From: Candidatus Flavonifractor merdavium
GTDB taxonomy: Bacteria > Bacillota > Clostridia > Oscillospirales > Oscillospiraceae
Length of the DNA stretch: 64,000 nucleotides
Reading direction: 5' to 3'
NCBI GenBank assembly: GCA_019119335.1
Contig: DWXF01000042.1
Location: forward strand, 1 to 64,000
The notes under the pieces were generated by a model. That model ran no database searches. It was not told the origin of the DNA and saw only the letters and a list, made by a program, of their open reading frames with translations. Positions 41,712-50,724 of the stretch are shown here, in pieces (within the stretch, counting starts at the first letter, position 1; every line of letters starts with the position of its first letter). The position numbers and the translations under genes are program-made.

Positions 41712-42599
41712 ATGAAGAAGAGAACTCTTGCTCTGATGCTCTCCGCCGCCCTGTGCGTGGGCCTGCTGGCCGGCTGCGGCAGCAGCGGCGATACCACCCA
41801 GACCCCCGCCGCCGGCTCCAACAGCCCCGCCGCCGTGGAGTCCGAGGCGCCCGCCGGCGACAACACCCAGCTCTCCGGCATCGTCAACACCAACGGCTCC
41901 ACCTCCATGGAGAAGGTGATGGGCTACCTGAAGGAGGGCTTTGCCGAGGTGCAGCCCGGCATCACCATCAACTACACCGCCTCCGGCTCCAGCGCCGGCA
42001 TCACCGGCGCCCAGGACGGCACCTGCGACATCGGCCTGGCCTCCCGTGACCTGAAGGACGGGGAGACCGGCGTGAAGCCCATCACTGTGGCCAAGGACGG
42101 CATCGCCATCGTCGTCAACCCCCAGAACCCTGTGGCGAACCTGTCCGTGGAGCAGATCGCCCAGCTGGCCACCGGCGAGATCACCAACTGGTCCGAGGTG
42201 GGCGGCAACGACGGCCAGGTGGTCTTTATGGGCCGCGAGGCCGGCTCCGGCACCCGGGACGGCTTTGAGTCCATCACCGGCACCGAGGACGCCTGCAAGT
42301 ATCAGAACGAGTACACCTCCACCGGCGAGGTGATCGCCGCCGTGGCCTCCAACCCCAACGCCATCGGCTACGCCTCCCTGTCCTCTGTGGACGAGACCGT
42401 GAAGGCCATCACCGTGGACGGCGTGGCTCCCACCGAGGAGACCGTGCTGGACGGCACCTACGCCATTCAGCGTAACTTCAACTTCATCGTCAGCGACAGC
42501 GCTGAGCTCTCCGATGCTGCCAACGCCTTCATCGAATGGGCCACCTCCGCTGAGGCTTCCGACCTGATCGCCGGCGCCGGCGCCGTGCCTCTGGCCTGA
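41712..42599 (+). CDS. pstS: Phosphate ABC transporter substrate-binding lipoprotein PstS
   Basis: ATG 41712 is 11 bases after GGAG. The 295-residue precursor has a signal peptide and lipobox LLAGC (Cys about 20). The mature part contains the phosphate-binding motifs NGSTSMEKV, GSSAGITG and AGSGTRDGFE. It captures phosphate outside the cell for the PstCAB permease. PhoP control is shown by the Pho box upstream. A hairpin separates it from pstC. Confidence 0.96.
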   Translation: MKKRTLALMLSAALCVGLLAGCGSSGDTTQTPAAGSNSPAAVESEAPAGDNTQLSGIVNTNGSTSMEKVMGYLKEGFAEVQPGITINYTASGSSAGITGAQDGTCDIGLASRDLKDGETGVKPITVAKDGIAIVVNPQNPVANLSVEQIAQLATGEITNWSEVGGNDGQVVFMGREAGSGTRDGFESITGTEDACKYQNEYTSTGEVIAAVASNPNAIGYASLSSVDETVKAITVDGVAPTEETVLDGTYAIQRNFNFIVSDSAELSDAANAFIEWATSAEASDLIAGAGAVPLA

Positions 42600-42626
42600 G
42601 TCCCACCCCACCGAAACAGACGCGAT

Positions 42627-42653
42627 GTGCCCCCTCGGAACGCGAGGGGGCAC
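42627..42653 (+). other. Intercistronic hairpin between pstS and pstC
   Basis: Arms GTGCCCCCTCG and CGAGGGGGCAC enclose a five-base loop, with no T tract. It probably stabilises the pstS part of the message or attenuates the permease genes, giving more binding protein than permease. Confidence 0.7.
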
Positions 42654-42695
42654 TCGGCATGATTGCTCCATCCTACGAAAGGCCGGTAATCTACC

Positions 42696-43562
42696 ATGAA
42701 ACAAAAGCTCCGCCCCCTGGAAGTCATCATGAATCTGCTGTTCCTCCTGTGCGGGCTGATCGCCATCGTGTTCGTGCTGTTTATCAGCATTTACCTGATC
42801 GTCTCCGGTCTGCCGGCCATTCGTGAGATCGGCCTGGTGGACTTTCTGTTCGGCAAGGAGTGGGCCTCCACCGCCGCAGAGCCCAAGTTCGGTATCCTCC
42901 CCTTCATCCTCACCTCCATCTACGGCACCGCCGGGGCCATCCTGCTGGGCGTGCCGGTGGGCTTCATGACGGCGGTGTTCCTGGCCAAGGTGGCGCCTCC
43001 CAGGCTGGCCGCCGTGGTGCGGCCCGCTGTGGACCTGCTGGCGGGCATCCCCTCGGTGGTGTACGGCCTCATCGGCATGATGGTGCTGGTGCCCGCCGTC
43101 CGGGTGGCCTTCAACCTGCCCGACGGCGCCAGCCTGTTCTGCGCCATCATTGTGCTGGCCGTCATGATCCTGCCCTCCATCATCTCGGTGTCCGAGACCG
43201 CCCTGAAGGCGGTGCCCAAGGAGTACGAGGAGGCCTCCCTGGCCCTGGGCGCCACCCACATCGAGACCGTGTTCCGGGTGTCCGTCCCGGCGGCCTCCAG
43301 CGGCATCGCCGCCTCGGTGGTGCTGGGCATCGGCCGGGCCATCGGCGAGGCCATGGCCATCATCATGGTGGCGGGCAACGTGGCCAACATGCCGGGGCTG
43401 TTCCAGTCCGTCCGCTTCCTCACCACCGCCGTGGCCAGCGAGATGGCCTACGCCTCCGGCCTCCAGCGCCAGGCCCTGTTCTCCATCGCCCTGGTGCTCT
43501 TCCTCTTCATCATGCTCATCAATGTAATCCTCAACACGCTTCTCAAACGGAAGAAGGGGTGA
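42696..43562 (+). CDS. pstC: Phosphate ABC transporter permease PstC
   Basis: The 288-residue protein has six membrane helices and the permease signature with the EAA loop (EEASLALGATHIETVFRVSVPAASSG) that contacts PstB. ATG 42696 follows GAAAGG. PstC pairs with PstA to form the channel. It sits between pstS and pstA in the operon. Confidence 0.96.
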   Translation: MKQKLRPLEVIMNLLFLLCGLIAIVFVLFISIYLIVSGLPAIREIGLVDFLFGKEWASTAAEPKFGILPFILTSIYGTAGAILLGVPVGFMTAVFLAKVAPPRLAAVVRPAVDLLAGIPSVVYGLIGMMVLVPAVRVAFNLPDGASLFCAIIVLAVMILPSIISVSETALKAVPKEYEEASLALGATHIETVFRVSVPAASSGIAASVVLGIGRAIGEAMAIIMVAGNVANMPGLFQSVRFLTTAVASEMAYASGLQRQALFSIALVLFLFIMLINVILNTLLKRKKG

Positions 43563-43571
43563 TATACTGTG

Positions 43572-44438
43572 ATGGAAATACAGCCTCTCTCCGGAAAACG
43601 GAAGGCCTATGACCGCATCCTGCGGTTTCTGCTCTACTTCTGCGCGGCGCTGACCTGCGCCCTGCTGGTGTTCATCATCGGCTATATCTTTGTCAAGGGT
43701 CTGCCCCATGTGACCTGGGAATTCCTCTCCACCGAGCCCAGCTTCATCCGGGACACCATCGGCATCCTGCCCAATATCCTCAATACCATCTACCTGGTGG
43801 TGATCACCCTCATCATCATCCTGCCTCTGGGGGTGGGGGCGGCCATCTATCTGACCGAGTACGCCTCCAACCGCCGGTTTGTGGCCGCCATTGAGTTCGC
43901 CACCGAGACCCTGACGGGCATCCCCTCCATCATCTTCGGCCTGGTGGGCATGCTGTTCTTCTGCCAGCTGATGGGGCTGCAGGCCTCCCTGCTGGCCGGT
44001 TCCCTCACCCTGGTGATCGTCACCATCCCCACCATCATCCGCACCACCCAGGAGTCCCTGAAAACCGTGCCCCAGTCCTACCGGGAGGCGGCCCTGGGCC
44101 TGGGGGCGGGCAAGTGGCACATGATCCGCACGGTGGTGCTCCCCTCCTCGGTGGACGGCATCGTCACCGGCTGTATCCTGTCGGTGGGGCGCATCGTGGG
44201 CGAGTCGGCCGCGCTGCTCTTTACCGCCGGCATGGGCATGAGCCTGAACAACTACTTCGCCTCTGTGGATAACTTCCTCCACTCCTCCGGCGCCTCCCTC
44301 ACCGTGGCACTGTATGTGTACGCCCGGGAGCGGGCGGAGTTCGACGTGGCCTTCGCCATCGCCGCCATTCTGATGCTCCTCACCCTGATCATCAACCTCA
44401 GCGCCAAGCTGGTGGGCAAGAAATTAAAGAAAAAGTAA
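43572..44438 (+). CDS. pstA: Phosphate ABC transporter permease PstA
   Basis: The 288-residue permease has six helices, with EAALGLGAGKWHMIRTVVLPSSVDGI as the EAA loop. The ATG at 43572 is preceded by AAGGGGTGA; a GTG at 43569 could also serve. Partner of PstC in the transmembrane pore. Confidence 0.95.
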   Translation: MEIQPLSGKRKAYDRILRFLLYFCAALTCALLVFIIGYIFVKGLPHVTWEFLSTEPSFIRDTIGILPNILNTIYLVVITLIIILPLGVGAAIYLTEYASNRRFVAAIEFATETLTGIPSIIFGLVGMLFFCQLMGLQASLLAGSLTLVIVTIPTIIRTTQESLKTVPQSYREAALGLGAGKWHMIRTVVLPSSVDGIVTGCILSVGRIVGESAALLFTAGMGMSLNNYFASVDNFLHSSGASLTVALYVYARERAEFDVAFAIAAILMLLTLIINLSAKLVGKKLKKK

Positions 44439-44450
44439 GGAGACCCCATT

Positions 44451-45212
44451 ATGGATGAGAATATAGTCCTGTCTGCCCGGGATCTCGACCTCTGGTACGG
44501 TCCCACCCAGGCACTGAAAAAGGTCAGCGTGGACATCCCCGAAAAGCAGGTCACCGCCCTCATCGGGCCCTCCGGCTGCGGCAAGTCCACCTTTCTGAAA
44601 ACCCTGGACCGGATGAATGACCTGGTGCCCGGCATCAAGATCACCGGCTCGGTGCAGTACCGGGGCATGGAGATCTACGACTCCAAGGTGGATGTGACCT
44701 GGCTGCGCAAGCAGATCGGCATGGTGTTCCAGAAGCCCAACCCCTTCCCCATGTCCATCTACGACAACGTGGCCTACGGCCCCCGCACCCACGGCATCCG
44801 CAACAAGAGCCGCCTGGACGACATTGTGGAAAAGTCCCTCCAGGGGGCGGCCATCTGGGACGAGGTGAAGGACCGGCTGAAAAAGTCCGCCCTGGGCCTG
44901 TCCGGCGGCCAGCAGCAGCGGCTGTGTATCGCCCGGGCCCTGGCGGTAGAGCCCGACATCCTGCTGATGGACGAGGCTACCTCCGCCCTGGACCCCATCT
45001 CCACCTCCAAGATCGAGGACCTGATCTCCGACCTGAAAAACCAGTACACCATCGTCATCGTCACCCACAACATGCAGCAGGCCACCCGTGTGTCCGACAA
45101 GTGCGCCTTCTTCCTGCTGGGCCAGCTCATTGAGTTCGGGGACACCACCCAGCTGTTCTCCATGCCCAGAGACAAGCGCACCGAGGACTATATTACGGGC
45201 AGATTCGGTTAA
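44451..45212 (+). CDS. pstB: Phosphate ABC transporter ATPase PstB
   Basis: The 253-residue ATPase has Walker [11 protein letters not shown], signature [15 protein letters not shown], and Walker [23 protein letters not shown] precedes ATG 44451. Powers phosphate uptake and, with PhoU, signals to PhoR. Confidence 0.97.
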   Translation: MDENIVLSARDLDLWYGPTQALKKVSVDIPEKQVTALIGPSGCGKSTFLKTLDRMNDLVPGIKITGSVQYRGMEIYDSKVDVTWLRKQIGMVFQKPNPFPMSIYDNVAYGPRTHGIRNKSRLDDIVEKSLQGAAIWDEVKDRLKKSALGLSGGQQQRLCIARALAVEPDILLMDEATSALDPISTSKIEDLISDLKNQYTIVIVTHNMQQATRVSDKCAFFLLGQLIEFGDTTQLFSMPRDKRTEDYITGRFG

Positions 45213-45237
45213 TTCTTTTTCTTGAAAGAAAAAGAAT
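45212..45237. repeat. AT-rich 26-bp palindrome after pstB
   Basis: ATTCTTTTTCTT and AAGAAAAAGAAT are separated by two bases. A second hairpin AACCCGG/CCGGGTT follows at 45254-45271. Together they occupy the pstB-phoU gap and may act as an intercistronic processing or attenuation site. Confidence 0.75.
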
Positions 45238-45294
45238 CAAAAAGAACTTCCATAACCCGGTTCTCCGGGTTCTACGTCATAAAGGAGTGGGGTA

Positions 45295-45939
45295 ATGAGA
45301 AAGACCTTTGACGCCGAGCTCCAGGAGCTCAATTACGAAATGATCGACATGGCCGCCGCCGCGGAGGACGCCATCGACGTGGTCACCGAGTCCCTGGCCT
45401 CCGGGGACGACGAGGCCGCCAAGTCCGCCGTGGAAGTGACCCGCCATATGGACGAGATGGAGCGGGATATCGAAAACCGCTGCCTGCGGCTGCTCCTCCA
45501 GCAGCAGCCGGTGGCCCGGGATTTGCGCACCATCTCCGCCGCTTTGAAGATGGTCACGGATTTGCAGCGCATCGGGGACCAGTGTTCCAACATCGCGGAG
45601 ATCTCCCTGCTGCTCACCGGCCAGAAGCAGACCTCCGCCCTGGCCCACATCCGCACCATGAGCCAGAAGGCGGGGGTGATGGTGAAGCGGGCCATTTTTG
45701 CCTACGTCAACCGGGACACCGACGCCGCCCGGGCGGTGATCGCGCTGGACGACGAGATTGACGAGCTCTTCCGTACCATCAAGGCCGAGCTGGTGGAGCT
45801 CATTGTGGAAAACCGCCAGGAGGCCGACCAGGCCATTGATCTTATTATCATCGCCAAGTACCTGGAGCGCATCGCCGACCACGCGGTGAACATCGCCCAG
45901 TGGGCCATTTTCTGCGTCACCGGCGAAATTCTGGGGTAA
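45295..45939 (+). CDS. phoU: Phosphate signalling protein PhoU
   Basis: The 214-residue helical protein has the two PhoU three-helix domains with metal-binding motifs (DEMERDIENRCLRLLLQQQPVARDLR and YLERIADHAVNIAQWAIF). It links the Pst transporter with PhoR and represses the regulon when phosphate is plentiful. GGAGTGGGG precedes ATG 45295. Confidence 0.95.
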   Translation: MRKTFDAELQELNYEMIDMAAAAEDAIDVVTESLASGDDEAAKSAVEVTRHMDEMERDIENRCLRLLLQQQPVARDLRTISAALKMVTDLQRIGDQCSNIAEISLLLTGQKQTSALAHIRTMSQKAGVMVKRAIFAYVNRDTDAARAVIALDDEIDELFRTIKAELVELIVENRQEADQAIDLIIIAKYLERIADHAVNIAQWAIFCVTGEILG

Positions 45940-45951
45940 GGAAGTGATACC

Positions 45952-46617
45952 ATGTCCAGAACCATCGCGGTGGTGGAGGACGACGAGAGCATCCGGGAGA
46001 TGCTCCGCTACTATTTTCAATCGGTGGGCTATACCGTCCGGGCCTATGAGTCGGGGGAGGCGCTCTTTGAGGACGCCGGCCAGCCTCTCCCGGTGCTGTA
46101 CATCCTGGACATCATGCTCCCCGGCATGGACGGGCTGGAGATCCTCCGCCGGCTCCGGGAGGGCCGGGAGACCGGCGAGGTGCCCGTGATTATGCTCACC
46201 GCCCGCTCCGCCGAGATGGACCGGGTCTCCGGCCTGGAGAGCGGGGCGGACGACTACGTGGTGAAGCCCTTCGGCATCATGGAGCTCCAGGCCCGGGTGA
46301 AGGCGGTGCTCCGCCGCACCCAGCGGCGGGGAGACCGGGTGCTCACCTGCGGCGAGCTGGAGATCGACCCCGCCGCCCGGGAGGTGCGCAAGGGAGGCAA
46401 GCTGGTGGAGCTCACCTTCAAGGAGTTTGAGCTGCTCCGCCTGCTGTGCACCCGCCGGGGGGTGGCCCTCACCCGGGACGAGATCCTCCAGGCCGTGTGG
46501 GATTACGACTACACCGGGGAGACCCGCACCGTGGACATGCACGTAAAGGCCCTGCGCCAGAAGCTGGGGGAGGATGTGATCACCACCGTCCGGGGCGTGG
46601 GCTACAAAATGTCCTAG
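45952..46617 (+). CDS. phoB: Phosphate response regulator PhoB/PhoP
   Basis: The 221-residue OmpR-family regulator has a receiver domain (VVEDDES, phosphoacceptor Asp in LYILDIMLPGMDG, Lys in VKPFG) and a winged-helix DNA-binding domain ending DVITTVRGVGYKMS. It should bind the TTTACA repeats upstream of pstS. Firmicutes usually call it PhoP. Confidence 0.93.
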   Translation: MSRTIAVVEDDESIREMLRYYFQSVGYTVRAYESGEALFEDAGQPLPVLYILDIMLPGMDGLEILRRLREGRETGEVPVIMLTARSAEMDRVSGLESGADDYVVKPFGIMELQARVKAVLRRTQRRGDRVLTCGELEIDPAAREVRKGGKLVELTFKEFELLRLLCTRRGVALTRDEILQAVWDYDYTGETRTVDMHVKALRQKLGEDVITTVRGVGYKMS

Positions 46618-46631
46618 TGGGAGGGACCTGC

Positions 46632-48362
46632 ATGAAAAAACGTATCATCGGGGCCACGCTGCTCACCGTGGTGTGCGCCCTGCTTTTATCCAACCTGGTG
46701 GGGGTGCTGATCTTCCGCAGCCGGGAGATGGACGCCGCCCGGGACACCCTCCAGGAGCTGCTGGTGCTGATGGACGCCCAGAGCGCCGACACCGATCCCC
46801 AGGAGCTGGCCCGGCAGTTCAGCCAGGCCGCGCCGGGCAAGCGGCTGACCATCATCGACACCGACGGCACCGTGCTGGCCGACACCGGGGCCGACCCGGA
46901 GGGGCTGGAGGACCACGGAAACCGGTCTGAGGTGGAGTCGGCCTCCGCCACCGGCTGGGGAGAGGCGGTGCGCCACTCCGACACCATGGGCACCTCCATG
47001 CTCTACGTGGCCAAGAGATTCGCCGACGGCATGGTGGGCCGGGCCTCCATGCCCCTGTCCTCCATTGACAGCCTGGTGGTGAGCAGCCTGTGGAGCGTGC
47101 TCATTGCCTCGGCGGCGGCTCTGCTGCTGGCCCTGCTGCTGGCCCGCCGCACCGCCAACCGGGTGGTGGCCCCCCTCAACGCCGTCAGCCAGGCTCTCCA
47201 GGGGGTGCTGGACGGCACCGGCAAGCCGGGGCTGGAGGAATACCAGTCCGACGACGAGCTGCGGCCCATCCTGCGCTACATCGACAAGCTGATGGAGCGG
47301 CTGGGGGGCTACATCCAGTCCATCACCGACGAGCGGGACAAGGTGGCCCTCATTCTGGACTGCATGGCCGAGGGCCTGATCCTGCTGGACGAGGACGGCA
47401 AGGTGCTGGCCATCAACCGGGCGGCACGGACCATCTTCGGCTTCCCCGAGGGGGAGGAGGACGATGGGGCCCTGCTGCTCACCCGCAGCCGCCGCCTGCG
47501 GGAGGCCATCCAGGAGTGCCAGCAGAAGCATGCCGGCGTGGTGCTGGACGTGGACGCCCTGGCCGAGAGCGCCCGCTCCCTGCGGATGTTCGTCTCCCCG
47601 GTGGCCGGGCGGCAGTACGAGGGCCAGCCGGTGGGTACCTCCATCCTCATCTCCGACGTCACCGAGCTGAAAAAGGCGGAGGGGATCCGCAGCGAGTTTA
47701 CCGCCAACGTGTCCCATGAGCTGAAAACCCCCCTGACCAGCATCAAGGGCTTTACCGAGATGCTCTCCAGCGGTATGGTGGCCTCCCCCGAGGATCAGAA
47801 GCGCTTCATTACCATGATCGGGGTGGAGGTGGACCGGCTCATCGACCTCATCAACGACATTTTGAAGCTCTCCGAGTTGGAGTCGGTGGCCATCGACCAG
47901 TGCAGCGAGCGCACCGACGTGCTGGAGGTGGCCAAAGAGACCGCCGATCTGCTCGCTCCCGCCGCCAGGGAGGGGGGCGTGAGCCTGTCGGTGTCCGGCC
48001 TGTCCGCCATGGTGGCGGTGCCCCGGAGCCGGGTGAAGGAACTGCTGCTCAACCTGATGAGCAACGGCATCAAGTACACCGAAAAGGGCGGCAAGGTGGA
48101 CGCCGCCATCCAGCTCAAGGACAATCAGGCGGTGATCACCGTGACCGACAACGGCATCGGCATCCCGGCCGAGGCCCAGAGCCGGGTCTTTGAACGGTTC
48201 TACCGGGTGGATAAGGGCCGGGCCCGGAAAAACGGCGGCACCGGACTGGGGCTTGCCATTGTCAAGCATATCGTCCAGCTCTACGGGGGTACGGTGGCCC
48301 TGGAGAGCGAAGTGGGGAAGGGGTCCACCTTTACAGTGACATTGCCGCTGGCGAAAGATTAA
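46632..48362 (+). CDS. phoR: Phosphate sensor histidine kinase PhoR
   Basis: The 576-residue kinase from ATG 46632 (after GGGAGGGA) has two membrane helices (about 5-29 and 148-175) around an extracytoplasmic domain. A HAMP-like linker, a PAS domain (MAEGLILLDEDGKVLAINRAARTIFG), a HisKA box (NVSHELKTPLTSIKGF) and an ATPase domain (NLMSNGIKYTEKGG, DNGIGIP, GGTGLGLAIVKHI) follow. It phosphorylates the upstream regulator under phosphate limitation. Last gene of the regulon here. Confidence 0.95.
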   Translation: MKKRIIGATLLTVVCALLLSNLVGVLIFRSREMDAARDTLQELLVLMDAQSADTDPQELARQFSQAAPGKRLTIIDTDGTVLADTGADPEGLEDHGNRSEVESASATGWGEAVRHSDTMGTSMLYVAKRFADGMVGRASMPLSSIDSLVVSSLWSVLIASAAALLLALLLARRTANRVVAPLNAVSQALQGVLDGTGKPGLEEYQSDDELRPILRYIDKLMERLGGYIQSITDERDKVALILDCMAEGLILLDEDGKVLAINRAARTIFGFPEGEEDDGALLLTRSRRLREAIQECQQKHAGVVLDVDALAESARSLRMFVSPVAGRQYEGQPVGTSILISDVTELKKAEGIRSEFTANVSHELKTPLTSIKGFTEMLSSGMVASPEDQKRFITMIGVEVDRLIDLINDILKLSELESVAIDQCSERTDVLEVAKETADLLAPAAREGGVSLSVSGLSAMVAVPRSRVKELLLNLMSNGIKYTEKGGKVDAAIQLKDNQAVITVTDNGIGIPAEAQSRVFERFYRVDKGRARKNGGTGLGLAIVKHIVQLYGGTVALESEVGKGSTFTVTLPLAKD

Positions 48363-48371
48363 GGAGGCGAT

Positions 48372-48498
48372 GCCTCCGGCGGCCCACTTTCGACTGGCCG
48401 AAAGTGGGCAAAGGTACAGGGGGAGGGAAATCGAAATCCCTCCCCCTGTCGATTCTTTCGCCCCTTTCTCATCGCTGAGAAAGGGGCCCGCCGGAGGC
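48372..48498. repeat. Compact element: outer stem enclosing three hairpins
   Basis: An outer stem pairs GCCTCCGGCGG (48372-48382) with CCGCCGGAGGC (48488-48498). Inside are three hairpins: CCCACTTTCG (48383-48408), ACAGGGGGAGGGA (48416-48449) and CCCCTTTCTCA (48461-48486). The whole 127 bp folds like a four-way junction in RNA or single-stranded DNA. It may be a REP/MITE-type repeat or a structured RNA, and it covers the end of the minus-strand Cys-rich gene. Confidence 0.82.
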
Positions 48499-48666
48499 CG
48501 CCTTCTTTTGAGAATAGCGGGAGCAAGCCGGGGTATCCGGCTTTTTTTCCCGGAGCCGGGGTTCGCCGCAGTGTCCGCAGGGGATGGGATCGAAGCGGTT
48601 GCGGGCCAATCTCACATAATGCTGACGGAAATAGCGGCAGGACGAACAGGTCTTGTTTTCCTCCAT
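48469..48666 (-). CDS. Small Cys-rich (zinc-ribbon-like) protein
   Basis: The 65-residue protein from ATG 48666 has a strong AGGAGG site. It contains CSSCRYF and CGHC with a further Cys, a plausible zinc site, and a basic tail. Its last ten codons lie inside the 48.37-48.50 kb repeat, so the C-terminus may have been replaced by the element. It is divergent from a ribbon-helix-helix gene whose operators overlap its promoter. Confidence 0.65.
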   Translation of the reverse strand: MEENKTCSSCRYFRQHYVRLARNRFDPIPCGHCGEPRLREKKPDTPACSRYSQKKAASGGPLSQR

Positions 48667-48679
48667 TTGTACCACCTCC

Positions 48680-48714
48680 TTGCACTATTATACATCATGT
48701 AGTGTAATTTTCAA
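48680..48714 (-). promoter_or_regulatory. Promoter and operator A of the Cys-rich gene
   Basis: Minus-strand TTGAAA (48709-48714) and TATAAT (48687-48692), spacer 16. Half-sites TTGCACTA (48680-48687) and TAGTGTAA (48700-48707) overlap it. The same half-site recurs in operator B. Confidence 0.8.
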
Positions 48715-48718
48715 CCAG

Positions 48719-48767
48719 TTGTATTTTCGGAGGGCCGAAGATATACTAATTACACTATATAGTGCAA
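48719..48767 (+). promoter_or_regulatory. Promoter and operator B of the ribbon-helix-helix gene
   Basis: TTGTAT (48719-48724) and TATACT (48742-48747), spacer 17. TTACACTA and TAGTGCAA (48750-48767) form an inverted repeat with a two-base centre over the expected transcription start. Confidence 0.8.
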
Positions 48768-48780
48768 TGAGGTATTCATT

Positions 48781-48954
48781 ATGGCTGAGGCAATTCTTGT
48801 GAATCGAACCCGTTTTACCTCGTCGCTGGACAATCGTTTGATGGAACAGTTCAACCAGCTGGCAAAGGATACCCGCATTCCGAAGTCCCGGCTGATTGAC
48901 GAGGCCATTGAGGACCTGCTGAAAAAATACGAAAAAAGGACGGCCGATCAGTGA
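48781..48954 (+). CDS. Ribbon-helix-helix DNA-binding protein
   Basis: A 57-residue gene starting at ATG 48781, after GCAATGAGG. The product reads RTRFTSSLDNRLMEQFNQLA then KSRLIDEAIEDLLKKYEKR, the strand-helix-helix of Arc/CopG/MetJ-type repressors. It is likely to bind the TAGTGYAA half-sites in its own promoter and that of the divergent Cys-rich gene. It is not an obvious antitoxin because no toxin gene is adjacent in the same direction. Confidence 0.88.
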   Translation: MAEAILVNRTRFTSSLDNRLMEQFNQLAKDTRIPKSRLIDEAIEDLLKKYEKRTADQ

Positions 48955-48969
48955 TCGGCCGTCCTTTTG
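48935..48969. terminator. Terminator overlapping the RHH stop codon
   Basis: Seventeen-base arms of AAAAGGACGGCCGATCA and its complement surround a single G, with TTTT on the right and AAAA on the left. It serves the RHH gene and the convergent YjfB gene. Confidence 0.9.
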
Positions 48970-48982
48970 TTTTGTTCCCAAC

Positions 48983-49153
48983 TCAGGCCCGGACATCAAA
49001 GGTGTACTGAGCGGGGGCGGGTACGGAGGCAACCATGTCGTTGATGAGGGAGAGCGCTTGACTTTCCGCGTCTTCCATGGACCGCTTCATCAGCGCGGTG
49101 CTGTATGCACCCTGGATCTGGGCGGTCTGCATACCCATAATGGCCTCTACCAT
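48983..49153 (-). CDS. YjfB-like putative motility protein
   Basis: A 56-residue gene on the minus strand, starting at ATG 49153 after GAAAGGAG. The product begins MVEAIMGMQTAQIQGAYSTALMKRSMEDAESQAL and ends in a Pro-rich tail, matching the YjfB family of small flagella-associated proteins. No other motility gene is in the window. A GTCGATAT motif 45 bp upstream resembles a sigma-D -10 element. Confidence 0.75.
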   Translation of the reverse strand: MVEAIMGMQTAQIQGAYSTALMKRSMEDAESQALSLINDMVASVPAPAQYTFDVRA

Positions 49154-49198
49154 AGCGGTCACTCCTTTCTCACAAGATGGCGGATTGCTCCGATAATA

Positions 49199-49206
49199 AT
49201 ATCGAC
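49199..49206 (-). promoter_or_regulatory. Possible sigma-D -10 element for the YjfB-like gene
   Basis: GTCGATAT on the minus strand differs at one base from the sigma-D consensus GCCGATAT. The matching -35 (TAAA) is not clear. Confidence 0.35.
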
Positions 49207-49243
49207 CGTCTGTCCGGCTTTGATAAGAGACAGGCCCGCCGAA

Positions 49244-50638
49244 TTAGAAGTCCGCGTTGCCCACGGTGCGGGGGTGAGGCAGCACGTCCCGGATGTTGGA
49301 AATGCCGGTGAGGTACATCACCATCCGCTCAAAGCCCAGGCCGAACCCGGCGTGCTTGCAGCCGCCGTACCGCCGCAGGTCGCAGTACCACCAGTAATCC
49401 TTGGGGTTCATGCCCAGCTCTTTGATGCGGCCCTCCAGGATGTCCAGCCGTTCCTCACGCTGGGAGCCGCCGATGATCTCGCCGATGCCGGGCACCAGGC
49501 AGTCGGCGGCAGCCACGGTCTTGCCGTCGTCGTTGAGGCGCATATAGAAGGCCTTGATCTCCTTGGGGTAGTCGGTGACGAACACGGGGCGCTTGAAGAT
49601 CTGCTCGGTGAGGTAGCGCTCATGCTCGGTCTGCAGGTCGCAGCCCCACTCCACCTTGTAGTCAAACTTGTCGTTGTTTTTCTTCAGCAGCTCCACCGCC
49701 TCGGTGTAGCTCACCCGGCCGAAGTCGGAGTTGGCCACGTGCTCTAGCCGCTCCTTCAGACCCTTGTCCACGAAGGAGTTGAAGAAGTTGAGCTCGTCGG
49801 GGCACTTCTCCATCACGGTCTTGATGATGAACTTGATCATGGCCTCGGCCACGTCCATGTCGCCCTTCAGGTCGCAGAAGGCCATCTCGGGCTCGATCAT
49901 CCAGAACTCGGCGGCGTGGCGCTGGGTGTTGGAGTTCTCCGCCCGGAAGGTGGGGCCAAAGGTGTACACATCCCCGAAGGCCATGGCGAAGTTCTCGGCG
50001 TTGAGCTGGCCGGACACAGTGAGGTTGGCGCTCTTGCCGAAGAAGTCCTGGCTGTAATCCACCTGGCCGTCCTCGGTGCGGGGCAGGTTCTCCAGGTCCA
50101 GGGTGGTCACCTTGAACATCTCGCCCGCCCCCTCGCAGTCGGAGGCGGTGATGATGGGGGTGTGGACGTACACAAAGCCCCGGTCCTGGAAGAAGGTGTG
50201 GATGGCGTGGGCGGCCACGGAGCGCACCCGGAAGGCGGCGGAAAACAGGTTGGTGCGGGGGCGCAGGTGCTGGATGGTGCGCAGATACTCCACGCTGTGC
50301 CGCTTTTTCTGGAGGGGATAGTCAGGGGTGGAGGCGCCCTCCACCACCACGGTGGCGGCCTTCACCTCCATGGGCTGCTTGGCCTCGGGGGTGAGCACCA
50401 GAGTGCCGGTGACGGTGAGGGCGGCCCCCACGTTCTGCCCGGCGATCTCCTTATAGTTGTCCAGGGCGTTGGCGTCCAGGACGATCTGCAGGTTCTTGAA
50501 GCAGGAGCCGTCGTTGAGCTCCACGAAGCCGAAGCCCTTCATGTCCCGGATGGTGCGGGCCCAGCCGGAGACGGTGACGGTCTGGCCGCCCAGGCGCTCC
50601 TTGTCGGCAAAAAGCTGTGCGATTTTGGTGCGTTCCAT
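49244..50638 (-). CDS. asnS: Asparaginyl-tRNA synthetase
   Basis: The 464-residue class II synthetase has an N-terminal OB fold ([25 protein letters not shown]), motif 2 ([21 protein letters not shown]) and motif 3 ([27 protein letters not shown]). The AsnRS-type HAAEFW and the absence of the AspRS-type insertion support Asn specificity. It starts at ATG 50638, after GAGGGAAC. Confidence 0.97.
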   Translation of the reverse strand: MERTKIAQLFADKERLGGQTVTVSGWARTIRDMKGFGFVELNDGSCFKNLQIVLDANALDNYKEIAGQNVGAALTVTGTLVLTPEAKQPMEVKAATVVVEGASTPDYPLQKKRHSVEYLRTIQHLRPRTNLFSAAFRVRSVAAHAIHTFFQDRGFVYVHTPIITASDCEGAGEMFKVTTLDLENLPRTEDGQVDYSQDFFGKSANLTVSGQLNAENFAMAFGDVYTFGPTFRAENSNTQRHAAEFWMIEPEMAFCDLKGDMDVAEAMIKFIIKTVMEKCPDELNFFNSFVDKGLKERLEHVANSDFGRVSYTEAVELLKKNNDKFDYKVEWGCDLQTEHERYLTEQIFKRPVFVTDYPKEIKAFYMRLNDDGKTVAAADCLVPGIGEIIGGSQREERLDILEGRIKELGMNPKDYWWYCDLRRYGGCKHAGFGLGFERMVMYLTGISNIRDVLPHPRTVGNADF

Positions 50639-50724
50639 GTTCGTTCCCTCTGTTTCTGTAAAATGAAGTCTCAGTGGGGATTAGTATATCATTTTCCCCT
50701 GATTTTGCAAGGGGTTTTGGGGAA

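Noticed and set aside
41616..44282. Minus-strand open frame of 888 codons across pstS-pstC-pstA
   Set aside because: It crosses three real genes and their promoter; product is low complexity.
48781..48954. RHH gene as the antitoxin of a toxin-antitoxin pair
   Set aside because: No co-oriented toxin gene follows; a terminator overlaps its stop, and the only partner is the divergent Cys-rich gene.
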